From Actinomadura kijaniata NBRC 14229 (GTDB lineage: Bacteria; Actinomycetota; Actinomycetes; Streptosporangiales; Streptosporangiaceae), in NCBI RefSeq assembly GCF_001552175.1, contig NZ_BCQR01000055.1, positions 1 through 62,967 of the forward strand: a stretch of DNA of 62,967 nucleotides, given 5' to 3'. Positions 1 through 7,921 of this stretch are shown one piece after another. A model generated the notes under the pieces. It searched no databases. It saw only the letters and a program-made list of their open reading frames with translations, and had not been told where the DNA came from. The position numbers were made by a program, and so were the translations under genes. The stretch's first letter is position 1; each line of letters starts with the position of its first letter.

Positions 1-2
1 TG

Positions 3-440
3 GTGGCGCTGCCCGCGCTGTGCGCGCTGCTGCCGCTGCCCACGGCGGTGGCCTGCGCCGGGTACTTCCTGGCCGCGTACGCGCGGGACGCGTGGCGGCG
101 GATGCGGGCGCGGCTGTCGCGGGCCGGGCGGTTCGGCGCGCGGGTCGCGGCCGTGTCCGCCGTCCCGCTGGAGCTGCTGGTGCGGCTGGTGGTGCTGGCG
201 GCGGCGGCCGGGGCCGGGTACTCGGTGCTGCTGGCGGCGCTGCTGGTCACCCCGGCGGCCGGGGACGCGGCGCTGCCGTTCGGGCTGCTGGCGGCCGGGG
301 CGCTGGTCCTGCGCGGCCGCTACGGGACGAGCGGGCCGCCGCTGCGCCGGGTGGTCGTCCCGCTGCTGGCGGCGGCCCTGCTGGCGGCCGTGGTGGCCCT
401 GCGCGTCCCGCCGGTGTGGTGGCCGGTCAGCGGCCCGTGA
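3..440 (+). CDS. C-terminal part of a hydrophobic membrane protein (cut by window edge)
   Basis: The frame is already open at the left edge and ends at TGA 438-440, so only the last ~145 residues are visible; bases 1-2 belong to the preceding codon. The visible part has at least three hydrophobic stretches (about residues 3-25, 55-83 and 88-100 plus one near the C-terminus around 115-133) separated by short Arg-rich loops, as expected for a polytopic integral membrane protein. No catalytic motif is visible and I do not recognise the family. Its last 14 bases overlap the 3' end of the convergent enoyl-CoA hydratase gene. The first GTG in frame at base 3 need not be the true start. Confidence 0.55.
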   Translation: MALPALCALLPLPTAVACAGYFLAAYARDAWRRMRARLSRAGRFGARVAAVSAVPLELLVRLVVLAAAAGAGYSVLLAALLVTPAAGDAALPFGLLAAGALVLRGRYGTSGPPLRRVVVPLLAAALLAAVVALRVPPVWWPVSGP

Positions 441-1209
441 ACGTGGCCTTGCCCGGCCCCTCCTCGATGAACGAGCGCATGCCGTTCTTCTGGTCCTCGG
501 TGCCGAACAGCGCGGCGAACTGGACGCGCTCGATCTCCAGGCCCGTCGCCAGGTCCACCTCCAGGCCCGCGTCGATGGCCTGCTTGGCGGCGCGGATCGC
601 GACGGCCGGTCCGCCCACGAACGTCCGCGCCCACCGCACGGCCTCGGCGTAGACGTCGGCGTCGGGCACGACCCGGTCGGCCAGGCCGATCGCCAGGGCC
701 TCGTCGGCCGCCACGTGCCGCCCGGAGAAGACCAGGTCCTTGGCGCGGGCCGGGCCGACCAGCCGGGTGAGCCGCTGGGTGCCGCCCGCGCCGGGGATGA
801 TGCCGAGCTGGATCTCCGGCTGCCCGACCTTCGCGCCCTCGCCGACCACGCGGAAGTCGGCGGTCAGCGCGACCTCCAGGCCGCCGCCCAGCGCGTACCC
901 GGTGATCGCGGCGATGACGGGCTTGGGGATCGCGGCCAGCGCCCGGGTGAACTCCTGCAACAGCTCGGAGGGGCCGCCGGACATCTCCGCGTAGGACATG
1001 GGGGCCATCTCCTTGATGTCCGCGCCCGCCGCGAACACCCTCTCCCCGCCGTACAGCACGACCGCGCCGACGGCGTCGTCCTCGGTGACCCGCCGGGCGG
1101 CGTCGATCAGCTCGCGCTGCACCTGCGCGTTCAGCGCGTTCATCTTCGGCCGGTCCAGCCGGATCGTCGCGACGCCGTCCTCGACCTCGACCCGCACGAA
1201 CTCGCCCAC
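427..1209 (-). CDS. Enoyl-CoA hydratase/isomerase family protein (crotonase)
   Basis: A 260-residue crotonase-fold protein, normal length for the family. The oxyanion-hole region AGADIKEM (about 61-68), the GYALGGGLE segment with Glu112, and GQPEIQLGIIPGAGG with Glu132 are present. These are the two glutamates that hydrate trans-2-enoyl-CoA in true hydratases, so an active beta-oxidation-type hydratase is likely. The C-terminus (GTEDQKNGMRSFIEEG) matches the trimerisation/C-terminal helix typical of actinobacterial EchA proteins. The start ATG at 1209 is the first in frame. Substrate chain length is not inferable, and no other fatty-acid gene is adjacent. Confidence 0.93.
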   Translation of the reverse strand: MGEFVRVEVEDGVATIRLDRPKMNALNAQVQRELIDAARRVTEDDAVGAVVLYGGERVFAAGADIKEMAPMSYAEMSGGPSELLQEFTRALAAIPKPVIAAITGYALGGGLEVALTADFRVVGEGAKVGQPEIQLGIIPGAGGTQRLTRLVGPARAKDLVFSGRHVAADEALAIGLADRVVPDADVYAEAVRWARTFVGGPAVAIRAAKQAIDAGLEVDLATGLEIERVQFAALFGTEDQKNGMRSFIEEGPGKATFTGR

Positions 1210-1283
1210 AACACCCTCCAGATGTGATCTCCGCGGAACGACGCCACGAGCCTAAGGCGTGCCCGGACGGCGGCGACCGACGG

Positions 1284-2429
1284 CTATGGCGTTCCGTGGT
1301 TCGCGGTCGACCCGCGGACGCGGGCGGCGACCTCCAGCGTCAGGGGGCCCTCAAGGTCGGCGAGGTTCCAGGCTCCCTTGCGGCGGACCTGGTTGGTGGA
1401 CCAGTAGACCATCGTGCCGTCGCGCAGGGACCGGGCGAACACGGCCATGGACCACCCGTTGCCGCCGTTGTGCCAGGCGATCCGCTCGGTTCCGTTGTCG
1501 ACGATCGTCCAGCCGTACCCGTAGGCGGCCCCGTCACCGTCGGGGACGTGCGGCTTGAACAGCTTGCGCTTGGCGCTCTCGGACAGGACCCCGGTGCCGG
1601 TCAGCGCGCGGTGCCACCGGAACATGTCGCGCGGCGTGGACAGGAGACCGCCGTTGCCGCGCAGGTTCCAGTACGGGCCGTCCGCCGCCCACGGGTGGTC
1701 GTACGGGCGGCCCTTGCCGTTCCCCCTGTCGTCGTACTCCACGGCGACCTGGTGGGGCCGCCACCGGGGAAGCACGTAGCCGGTGCTCTTCATCCCCGCC
1801 GGGGCGAACAGGTGCTTCGCCAAGAACTGCTCGTAGCCGAGTCCGGAGGCCTTCTCGACGACGGCGGCGAGCACGCTGTAGCCCAGGTTGGAGTAGAAGT
1901 GCTCCGTGCCGGGGGCGGAGCGCAGCCTCGCCTTCATCGCGCCCTTGAGCATCGCGTCGCGGGACAGGACGGCGTAGTCGCCGCCCAGCACCTCGGGCAG
2001 CCCCGCCGTGTGCGTCAGCAGATGGTGCAGGGTGATGGCGCGCTTGTCCTCGGGCACCGGGCCGACGAACCTGCCGATCGGGTCGCCGACCCGCAGCCTG
2101 CCCATCATCTCCAGCTTCAGGATCGCCGCGGCAGTGAACTGCTTGGTGAGCGACATGACGTCGTACACGGTGTCGCAGCCCGCCGGGGTGCCGGCCGCGT
2201 GGTCGGCCAGGCCGAAGCCCTGGCAGTGCGCGAGCCGCGCGCCGCGCGCCGCGGCCACGGTGCCGCCCGTTCCGCGCGGCAGGGTGCGGCCGAGGTGGTC
2301 GGCGACCGAGCGGTCGACCGGGTCGGGCGCCGCGCTGAGCGCGGCCGGGGGGTCGTGGCGGGCCACGGCGCATCCGGCGAGCGCCAGCGGGACCGCCAGC
2401 GCCAGGACCGCGGAGCGGGACGGGTTCAC
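1284..2429 (-). CDS. Lipoprotein serine hydrolase, class C beta-lactamase/DD-peptidase family
   Basis: The frame is open further upstream, but I choose GTG 2427-2429 because GGAGG lies 6 bases before it and it gives a clean lipoprotein signal ending LALAGC (Cys20). The 381-residue protein has the penicillin-recognising serine-hydrolase signature: SLTK with nucleophile Ser93 and Lys96, YSN at 179-181, and HNGG near the C-terminus in place of KTG. The family (PF00144) includes esterases, D-aminopeptidases and DD-carboxypeptidases; few members are real beta-lactamases. It is probably anchored outside the membrane and acts on esters or peptidoglycan-type substrates. It is divergent from the HTH gene at 2596. 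Confidence 0.88.
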   Translation of the reverse strand: MNPSRSAVLALAVPLALAGCAVARHDPPAALSAAPDPVDRSVADHLGRTLPRGTGGTVAAARGARLAHCQGFGLADHAAGTPAGCDTVYDVMSLTKQFTAAAILKLEMMGRLRVGDPIGRFVGPVPEDKRAITLHHLLTHTAGLPEVLGGDYAVLSRDAMLKGAMKARLRSAPGTEHFYSNLGYSVLAAVVEKASGLGYEQFLAKHLFAPAGMKSTGYVLPRWRPHQVAVEYDDRGNGKGRPYDHPWAADGPYWNLRGNGGLLSTPRDMFRWHRALTGTGVLSESAKRKLFKPHVPDGDGAAYGYGWTIVDNGTERIAWHNGGNGWSMAVFARSLRDGTMVYWSTNQVRRKGAWNLADLEGPLTLEVAARVRGSTANHGTP

Positions 2430-2595
2430 GGGACCTCCGGGCAGGTGGTGGACGGGACAGGCCGAAGGCTCGCCGCCGCTTCGGGCCGCGATCAATGGGT
2501 CGGGGTGTGCGAACTCGTGCGAATCGCTGTACGGGCAGCTCAGCGTGGGGCACAGTGAAGCGATCAACGGCGGGAACGATCCTCGGGGTGAGACC

Positions 2596-3045
2596 GTGAC
2601 CACACCATCGCCCGGCAAGGCCGACGACGGGGCCGCCTTCGTGGCGGAGCTGCGCCGGCTCAAGGCGTGGTCGGGACTGAGCTACCGGCGGCTGGAGCGC
2701 CGCGCGGCCGAGGCCGGTGAGTCGCTCCCCTACTCCACCGCCTCCACCATGCTCGGCCGCGAGAGCCTGCCCCGCGAGGAGCTGCTGGTCGCGTTCGTCA
2801 GGGCGTGCGGGCTCGACGGCGACGACGTGGACGCGTGGGTCGCCGCGCGCAGGCGGATCGCGGCCGGGGTGCCCGTTCCCGCCGCGACGCCGTCCCGGCG
2901 GGAACGCCGCGCCGGGCGGCGCGCGGCGCTGGTGGGCGCGGCGGCGGCGTTCGTCTTCGGGCTGACCGGCGGGGTCGCGTTCGCCATGGGCACCGGCGGC
3001 GAGGTCGACGTCGTCGAGGCCGGCCCGACCGCGCCGGGAAGATGA
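2596..3045 (+). CDS. HTH-type protein with a C-terminal membrane segment
   Basis: A 149-residue protein started at GTG 2596, since the longer frame overlaps the divergent lipoprotein gene. Residues ~12-80 (FVAELRRLKAWSGLSYRRLE, then GESLPYSTASTML, then LPREELLVAFVRACGL) form the short Xre-like helix-turn-helix domain common in actinobacteria. A basic stretch (RRERRAGRR) and one hydrophobic segment (about 113-132, ending AFAMG) follow. This is the layout of small membrane-anchored regulators encoded in many copies in streptomycete genomes. Target genes are unknown. The divergent serine-hydrolase gene is a plausible partner only by position. Confidence 0.75.
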   Translation: MTTPSPGKADDGAAFVAELRRLKAWSGLSYRRLERRAAEAGESLPYSTASTMLGRESLPREELLVAFVRACGLDGDDVDAWVAARRRIAAGVPVPAATPSRRERRAGRRAALVGAAAAFVFGLTGGVAFAMGTGGEVDVVEAGPTAPGR

Positions 3046-3084
3046 GCGCGCGCCCCGCCGGCCACTGCGCGGGCGTGGGCGGGG

Positions 3085-4047
3085 TCAGGCGGTGCAGTGC
3101 CGGTCCGTGTCGCGGCGTACGGTCGCGCCGGTGAACTCCTCGATGATGGCGATGTTCGCCGGAGCGTAGTTCTTCTCGGTGATCCGGTCGGCGTCGGGGC
3201 TGCCGAGCTTGCCGGTGTAGGGCGCGGACCTGTCCAGCCAGTAGGCCGTGCGCAGGAACTGGATCAGGACGAGCTCGCGCAGCCCGGACTCGTTCTTGAT
3301 CTTGTTCCAGTAGGCGGGGTACCGGTCCTTGGCCACGCGCAGGTAGAGCAGCAGGTAACGGAGGTTGGTGGCCGCGATGTCCCGGGCGTTGCTCGCCCCG
3401 ACGCCCTTGATGTACTCCTGCACCACGGTGACCGCGGGCAGCCCCGTCAGCCCGGCGTTCAGCTCCGCCAGCACGCCCTGCAACCGGTAACCGCCCTGCT
3501 GGCGGTCCCGCAGGTAGATGCGGTCCATGTCCTCGCTCAACCTGTCGTTGATCAGCGGGAGGATCTCGCGGCGGGGGAAGCCGCCGTGCAGCGGCACGTT
3601 CGTCGCCTGCCGCGAGGCGTTGATCCAGGCCGCGGTGCGCACGTCCCACGTGGTCCGGGACGGGTCCAGGTCCCACATGTGGGTCTCCTCGTGGATCGCC
3701 ACCATCATCGACTCGGCGAAGGCCTCGAAGCTCCGGGTGTCCACGAACTGCTCCCAGTACCTGTCGCCCGCCTGGGCGATGGCCAGTTTCTCCCCGCTGG
3801 GCCAGCGCCGCCGGTACATCTCCTGCAGGGTCGGCATCCAGTTCGAGGGCCGGAAGCGTGCTTTGAGATCGCTGATGTCGGCCTTCGGATCGGAGGGTTC
3901 TCCGTAGCAGAAGGGTTCGGCGGCCGTGGTCGGGGCGATTTTGGCGGCCGGACCGCTCGACGCGGCCGAGGCGGCGGCCACGGGGCCGGGCACCAGCGTC
4001 AGGGCGACCGTGGCGGCCAGCAGGTTCAGACGGCGGGTACGTGTCAC
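3085..4047 (-). CDS. Secreted HExxH-motif protein, putative metalloprotease
   Basis: The start GTG 4045-4047 is preceded by GAGG and yields an Arg-rich signal peptide (TRTRRLNLLAATVALTLV, Ala-rich cleavage region near residue 25-30). The mature protein of about 290 residues carries HEETH at 119-123, which fits the HExxH zinc-binding motif, followed by an acidic/aromatic segment (MWDLD). The third zinc ligand cannot be assigned. I do not recognise a named family. It is rich in Arg/Tyr and helical in the second half. The alternative ATG 30 codons upstream has no Shine-Dalgarno sequence and would bury the signal peptide. Protease activity is inferred from the motif alone. Confidence 0.65.
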   Translation of the reverse strand: MTRTRRLNLLAATVALTLVPGPVAAASAASSGPAAKIAPTTAAEPFCYGEPSDPKADISDLKARFRPSNWMPTLQEMYRRRWPSGEKLAIAQAGDRYWEQFVDTRSFEAFAESMMVAIHEETHMWDLDPSRTTWDVRTAAWINASRQATNVPLHGGFPRREILPLINDRLSEDMDRIYLRDRQQGGYRLQGVLAELNAGLTGLPAVTVVQEYIKGVGASNARDIAATNLRYLLLYLRVAKDRYPAYWNKIKNESGLRELVLIQFLRTAYWLDRSAPYTGKLGSPDADRITEKNYAPANIAIIEEFTGATVRRDTDRHCTA

Positions 4048-4756
4048 GGGGACCTCGCTTCGGCGGAGCCGTGTCGGCCGCGACATGATCCGATATGGCG
4101 CGACCCATGTCCGCTTCGGATGGTATTCGCGTCGCACTTCGCCGCTTTAAGTGATCACAATGAATAACGATCGAATAAACCCTGGAGGACCAGCTGGGCC
4201 CGCAATTCCAGGGAATCAAAAGCCTGAAAAATTGACCTCCCACCAGCCGGAGTGATCAGCGGGGCCGCGCACCCGCCGCAGACGGACCCGGATCCACTTC
4301 CGCCCGACCCCGTCGAGACTCACGCCGTCACGCACACACCGAGCACCCCCGCGCTCCCCGACGCGAACGACGGCCCGAGCAGGCCACGACTCCGCCTTCA
4401 CCGGGGAGCGCCGTCCACGTTGGGCCAGGTCAGGGCGGCGTGAGCGCACCCCGCTCGGCACATGGCCCCCCGGATGGGCCGGAAAGTTCCCGTCTCCATG
4501 ATCCAAGTTTTCATCATCTGAAAACCAAGATGATCTTGAAACTTCAATCTGCTGACCTGCGAGAACTCCCCGGAATCTAGGTCGAATGCGGGGTTTCGAC
4601 CACCACAAAGCCCTCTCCGGGCCACCAATCCGAGCTTCCGGACGCGGCCGCCTGCTATCAATGATCAACACGCCATCTCGGGGACGTAACGCATCGGCCA
4701 TCCACAGGTACGGACGGCGGATGCGGTCCCCCACGTTCTCAATCGGGGAGATCACC
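4048..4756. other. Non-coding, comparatively AT-rich intergenic block
   Basis: About 700 bases without a convincing gene. The part from ~4138 to ~4560 is much lower in GC than its surroundings and has no GC3 bias in any frame, so the frames open here are not genes. It contains CCCTGGA (4180-4186) facing TCCAGGG (4207-4213) and a larger imperfect palindrome at 4505-4544 described separately. Promoters for the divergent secreted-protein genes (3085-4047 minus, 4757-5167 plus) must lie here. Confidence 0.6.
4505..4544. repeat. Imperfect inverted repeat in AT-rich spacer
   Basis: AAGTTTTCATCATC (4505-4518) faces GATGATCTTGAAACTT (4529-4544). The inner CATC/GATG and outer AAGTTT/AAACTT portions pair, with a two-base bulge. 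It could fold as a hairpin or serve as a protein-binding palindrome. No T-tract follows in either direction, so a terminator role is not obvious. Confidence 0.5.
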
Positions 4757-5167
4757 ATGCGTGCGTTGATGACCACTCTCGCCCTCGGCACGGCGGTCAC
4801 CGCCACCGTCGGCCTGGCCGCCCCCGCCCAGGCCGCGTCGGTCCGGAAGCTCTCCTGCACCAGCAGGGAGGGCGACGTGGGCACCCTGCGGCTGTACTAC
4901 CAGGGGTCGCTCCGGACGATCACCAAGGTCACCTACCAGATGAAGCTGGCGCGCGGTGCCGCGACCAACAAGAACAACGCCAACTTCCGCGACAGCGGCA
5001 TCGCGCCCGCCAAGACCTACGACAGCCCGGACACCCTGATCGCCGACAACCGCGAAAGGGGCCTGACCGGCGGCTACCGGCGCGGTTCCGGAGGTTTCGG
5101 GGTGAAGTTCATCTTCGACATCCGGGGCGACGACGACCACTACTGCACCCAGAGCGCCAGCTTCTGA
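4757..5167 (+). CDS. Small secreted protein of unknown function
   Basis: A 136-residue protein starting at ATG 4757 with GGGGAG 6 bases upstream. The first ~28 residues are a classical Sec signal peptide (ALMTTLALGTAVTATVGLA, cleavage after AQA). The mature ~108 residues are Ser/Thr/Tyr-rich and contain two cysteines, one near the mature N-terminus (KLSCTS) and one near the C-terminus (HYCTQS), able to form a disulphide. No catalytic motif is visible. A perfect terminator hairpin follows at 5198-5229, so it is probably a monocistronic exported protein. Function unknown. Confidence 0.75.
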   Translation: MRALMTTLALGTAVTATVGLAAPAQAASVRKLSCTSREGDVGTLRLYYQGSLRTITKVTYQMKLARGAATNKNNANFRDSGIAPAKTYDSPDTLIADNRERGLTGGYRRGSGGFGVKFIFDIRGDDDHYCTQSASF

Positions 5168-5197
5168 GGCCGACGCCCTCACCGCTGAGCTGGGCCG

Positions 5198-5229
5198 AAC
5201 GCTGGACCGGGGCTTCCCGGTCCAGCGTT
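5198..5229 (+). terminator. Perfect 14-bp stem terminator-like hairpin
   Basis: AACGCTGGACCGGG (5198-5211) pairs completely with CCCGGTCCAGCGTT (5216-5229) around the tetraloop GCTT. It lies 30 bases after the stop of the small secreted-protein gene and before the VOC-protein gene. No long T-tract follows, as is common for actinobacterial terminators. Confidence 0.8.
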
Positions 5230-5291
5230 TCGCATAGCGCGTGGACGTGGTCCGGTGGCGGGTCGCGCGATCCTCGGGCAGGGTGATCCGC

Positions 5292-5675
5292 ATGGTCTCG
5301 GTGGTGCAGAACGTGGCGATCGACTGTTCGGATGCCTACGGGCTGGCTCGGTTCTGGAGCGAGGTGACCGGTTCTCCGCTGCACCCGCAGGACGGGCCGG
5401 GCGACCGGGAGGTTCGGGTGATGCTCCCGGAGGGACCGCTGCTGTACTTCAACCAGGTGCCGGAGCCGAAGACGGTCAAGAACCGGATCCACCTGTGCCT
5501 GCGTCCGGCGACCTCGCGCGAGGAGGAGGTCGAACGGCTGCTGGCCCTCGGAGCCACCCTGGTCGCTGATCGCCGGGAGCCCGACGGGACGGGCTGGGCC
5601 GTCCTCGCCGACCCCGAGGGCAACGAGTTCTGTGTCCTGCGCGGCGAGTCCGATCACGCCGCGACGTCCTCCTGA
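5292..5675 (+). CDS. VOC-family (glyoxalase/bleomycin-resistance-like) protein
   Basis: A 127-residue protein with the paired beta-alpha-beta-beta-beta layout of the vicinal-oxygen-chelate superfamily: an N-terminal NVAIDCSDAYGLARFWSEV segment (about 7-25), a mid-protein RIHLCL strand, and the C-terminal WAVLADPEGNEFCVL segment with the Glu that typically closes the metal site. ATG 5292 follows CAGGGTG; GTG 5283 is an alternative start three codons earlier. The Trp/Phe-rich form resembles the PF18029 glyoxalase-like subgroup, for which no single activity is established. Confidence 0.85.
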   Translation: MVSVVQNVAIDCSDAYGLARFWSEVTGSPLHPQDGPGDREVRVMLPEGPLLYFNQVPEPKTVKNRIHLCLRPATSREEEVERLLALGATLVADRREPDGTGWAVLADPEGNEFCVLRGESDHAATSS

Positions 5676-5708
5676 GGCCCGGCGCGCCCGGCGAACGGCG
5701 GGAAGCCC

Positions 5709-6518
5709 TCAGCCGCGGTGGTCGATCACGTGCAGGTCGGTGACGAAGGCGGTCGGGGAGCCGTCGGCCGCGCGCCCGATCCACGTCGGGTACTCGCCGT
5801 CGCCCCGGCCCGAGTGGTACGCGACGACGTTCGTTCGCGTCGCCGGGTCGCGGACGTCGATGACGTGGGCGTCGTCCAGGCGTTTAGTCAGAAGACCGTC
5901 GGGCTTGGCCAGGTTGCTCAGCGCCCGCCCCGCGGAGGCGTCGAGGAACGCGCCCGTCCCGGTGTCCACGCCGAAGCCGTAGTAGTGGTTCGGCTTGAGC
6001 TTGCCAGGGTCCCAGCCGGGCTGGAGGGCGAGTTCCCACCGGACCGCCGGGGCCGCGCGGATGGCGACCTTGACGGCCGCGACCATGGAGTGGGTCCTGC
6101 CCGCGGCGTCCCGGTGCCGGACCAGTGAGACCCACACGGGGTAGCGCCCCGGTGCCACGGTGACGGTGAAGGGTTTCTCGTAGCCGGGGTCGTCGCCCTG
6201 GACGAACGGGTCGCAGGCGACCAGCCTCCCGCTCGGCACGTCGAGCCTTCCGGCCTGACGGGTCTCGATGACGCCCGGCCTGCCCGCCGAGGTGACGGCC
6301 CTGCCGGATGTGAAGAGATCGTCGAAGCCCGCCGTCCGGAGCGGAGGCCGCTGGGGGCCGCTTCGCCCGTCCGAGGCCGGGGCGCGGTCCGGCCCGGCGA
6401 ACGGGACGAGGACGACCGCCGCCAGGGCGAGCACGGCGGCGAAGGCCAGGAGTTCCCTGCGGCGTTCGGGACGGAGCCGGACGCCGATCCGTCGCCTGGC
6501 GTTGGACGCCCACTTCAT
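5709..6518 (-). CDS. DUF4241 domain protein with N-terminal membrane anchor
   Basis: A 269-residue protein. ATG 6516-6518 is chosen over an upstream GTG because GGGAG precedes it by 7 bases. After a basic N-terminus (ARRRIGVRLRPERRRE) there is one hydrophobic segment (about 24-43), suggesting a signal anchor. The C-terminal ~200 residues match the DUF4241 pattern: VPSGRLVACDPF, PFTVTVAPGRYPVWVSL, a WELALQPG strand and a conserved DAHVIDV...HSGRGDGEYPTWIG region. DUF4241 proteins occur near polymorphic-toxin and immunity genes, but their biochemical role is not known to me. It is the last gene of the minus-strand unit that begins with the DUF5753 regulator, 40 bases after the SUKH-4-like gene. 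Confidence 0.75.
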   Translation of the reverse strand: MKWASNARRRIGVRLRPERRRELLAFAAVLALAAVVLVPFAGPDRAPASDGRSGPQRPPLRTAGFDDLFTSGRAVTSAGRPGVIETRQAGRLDVPSGRLVACDPFVQGDDPGYEKPFTVTVAPGRYPVWVSLVRHRDAAGRTHSMVAAVKVAIRAAPAVRWELALQPGWDPGKLKPNHYYGFGVDTGTGAFLDASAGRALSNLAKPDGLLTKRLDDAHVIDVRDPATRTNVVAYHSGRGDGEYPTWIGRAADGSPTAFVTDLHVIDHRG

Positions 6519-6558
6519 CTGTGCTCCCGCGGCTTTCGTGGACGGCACCGGTCAACGA

Positions 6559-7248
6559 TCAACCGTAGAGCGAGCGGGCTCCCGGGCTGTCGCCCTTGAA
6601 GCGCCGACCCGCCGCGATCTCGTCGCCGACCACCCACCAGACGGTCTCCTCGTCCCGGAAGGGGAGCGGGTCGACGCTGCTCGTCTCCCGGCGGATCCGC
6701 TCGACCTCGCGCTCCAGGCGTTCGAAGTCGGCTGCCTCGTCGCGCCCGTCGCCGCCGAAGGTGAACCCCTCCAGCAGGGATTGGAACCGGAAGGCGACCT
6801 GAACGAGGGAGGAGACGTCCGCGTGGAGTTCCCGCGCGCTCTCCTCGTCGGAGTCGAAGGCGTGCACCTTGCCGGAACGGGGGTCGAGCGCGAGGTGGGC
6901 GTTGAGCAGCCAGCCGATGACGGGCCATCCGCCCGCGCCCTCCGGGGCGTCCGCGAAGTCCTCCGCGTGGACGACGTCCTGGACGAGGGGCAGCCGACCG
7001 GAGTCCTCGTCGGGCTCACGCAACAGGAGCGTCCCGGTGGGGACGCCGACGGTCTCCAGGAGGCGGGCACCCTCGGTGTCCGCGGCGGAGGGCGGGAAGG
7101 CGGTGGCGGGGAGGACCGCGATCCGGTCCTCGCCGAAGATGTCGGCGAGCTCGCCACGGGTGACGTCGAAAAGCACTGTCGGAACTCCGAACTCTACGGC
7201 GGCGCGGCGCAGGGGTCGTGGGAACGATAACGACGCCACCCGCCCCAC
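6559..7248 (-). CDS. SUKH-4-like immunity-type protein
   Basis: A 229-residue soluble acidic protein. The order of motifs FGVPTVLFDV (about 20-29), IGWLLNAHLALDPRSGKVHAFD (about 112-133) and VSSLVQVAFRFQSLLEGF (about 143-160) resembles the SUKH-4 group of the SUKH superfamily (SMI1/KNR4-like), whose members commonly neutralise toxins or act as scaffold proteins. The start is uncertain: GTG 7246-7248 lies 6 bases past the stop of the upstream DUF397 gene and would be translationally coupled; GTG 7237-7239 is an alternative. No toxin gene is adjacent. Its position in one unit with DUF397/DUF5753 genes is noteworthy. Family assignment is from motif order only. Confidence 0.6.
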   Translation of the reverse strand: MGRVASLSFPRPLRRAAVEFGVPTVLFDVTRGELADIFGEDRIAVLPATAFPPSAADTEGARLLETVGVPTGTLLLREPDEDSGRLPLVQDVVHAEDFADAPEGAGGWPVIGWLLNAHLALDPRSGKVHAFDSDEESARELHADVSSLVQVAFRFQSLLEGFTFGGDGRDEAADFERLEREVERIRRETSSVDPLPFRDEETVWWVVGDEIAAGRRFKGDSPGARSLYG

Positions 7249-7254
7249 AAGCCG

Positions 7255-7461
7255 TCAGAGCTCAGCAGGCTCGTCCCGCTTGATCTTCCCGACGAGAGCC
7301 GCGAACCCCTCGCCGTCCAACTCCAGCCTGGGCCCATGGGGGTCCGTGCTGTCACGCACCCCAACCGCCGAGCCCAGGCCCGCCAGCTCAACGCAGTCGC
7401 CGACGGAACCGCCGCCCGCGCCCGAGTGGCTGCTCTTGCGCCAATGGACAGTCACGGTCAT
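7255..7461 (-). CDS. DUF397 protein, copy A
   Basis: A 68-residue protein from ATG 7459-7461. It shows the DUF397 signature: WRKSSHSGAGG near the N-terminus, GDCVELA, VGVRDSTDPHGP and the C-terminal F..LV.KIK. DUF397 proteins accompany Xre/DUF5753 (WhiJ-like) regulators in streptomycetes and their relatives and influence development in some cases; their molecular action is not settled. This copy is nearly identical to copies B and C downstream of the same regulator. A further upstream start in the frame lacks the family N-terminus. Confidence 0.9.
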   Translation of the reverse strand: MTVTVHWRKSSHSGAGGGSVGDCVELAGLGSAVGVRDSTDPHGPRLELDGEGFAALVGKIKRDEPAEL

Positions 7462-7488
7462 CCCCTTCCGTGTGCTCTGCGGCGACGC

Positions 7489-7522
7489 GGGGGCGTGGCG
7501 ACGGTGACGACGCCACGCCCCC
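7489..7522 (-). terminator. Perfect 12-bp hairpin between DUF397 copies A and B
   Basis: GGGGGCGTGGCG (7489-7500) pairs fully with CGCCACGCCCCC (7511-7522), loop of 10 bases. It sits in the only long gap (69 bases) inside the otherwise tightly packed regulator-DUF397 series, so it could attenuate transcription into copy A and the SUKH-4/DUF4241 genes. No T-tract follows. A related, degraded copy of part of this sequence lies downstream of copy A at ~7230-7256. Confidence 0.65.
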
Positions 7523-7530
7523 ACAGGTCG

Positions 7531-7731
7531 TCAGGGCTCAGCAGGCTCGTTCCGCTTGATCTTCCCGATGAGGGCCGCGAACCCGTCGCCGTCCAACTCC
7601 AGCCTGGGCCCGTGGGGGTCTGTGCTGTCCCGCACACCAACCACCAACCCCAAGTCCGCCAGCTCAACGCAGTCGCCGCCCGTGCCGCCACCGGCTCCGG
7701 AGTGGCTGCTCTTGCGCCAATTGATCGTCAT
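7531..7731 (-). CDS. DUF397 protein, copy B
   Basis: A 66-residue DUF397 protein from ATG 7729-7731, one base after the stop of copy C (TGA on 7735-7733). It contains WRKSSHSGAGG, GDCVELADLG, VGVRDSTDPHGPRLELDG and a GKIKRNEPAEP tail shared with copy A (KIKRDEPAEL). DNA identity with copy A extends beyond the coding region into the flanking bases (CTCAGCAGGCTCGT and surrounding), which indicates recent tandem duplication including the spacer. Confidence 0.9.
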   Translation of the reverse strand: MTINWRKSSHSGAGGGTGGDCVELADLGLVVGVRDSTDPHGPRLELDGDGFAALIGKIKRNEPAEP

Positions 7732-7732
7732 G

Positions 7733-7921
7733 TCAGACGCTCTTCTTGATCTTCTCAACGAGGGCCGCGAACCCCTCGCCCTTCAACTCCAGCCTGGGCC
7801 CGTGAGGGTCCCTGCTGTCCCTCACACCAACCGCCGAGCCCAAGCCCGCCAGCTCAACGCAGTCGCCGCTGGTGCCACCGCCGCCGCCAGAGTGGCTGCT
7901 CTTGCGCCAGTTGATCGTCAC
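7733..7921 (-). CDS. DUF397 protein, copy C
   Basis: A 62-residue DUF397 protein. The GTG start (7919-7921) overlaps the TGA of the upstream DUF5753 regulator by four bases (GTGA), so translation is coupled. It contains WRKSSHSGGGGG, GDCVELAGLG, VGVRDSRDPHGP and FAALVEKIKKSV. It lacks the EPAEP tail found in copies A and B. It is the copy most tightly linked to the regulator and so the likely ancestral partner. Confidence 0.9.
   Translation of the reverse strand: MTINWRKSSHSGGGGGTSGDCVELAGLGSAVGVRDSRDPHGPRLELKGEGFAALVEKIKKSV

Noticed and set aside
4216..4884. Minus-strand frame of 222 codons
   Set aside because: It has no coding bias, overlaps the signal peptide of the secreted-protein gene, and lies in the AT-rich spacer.
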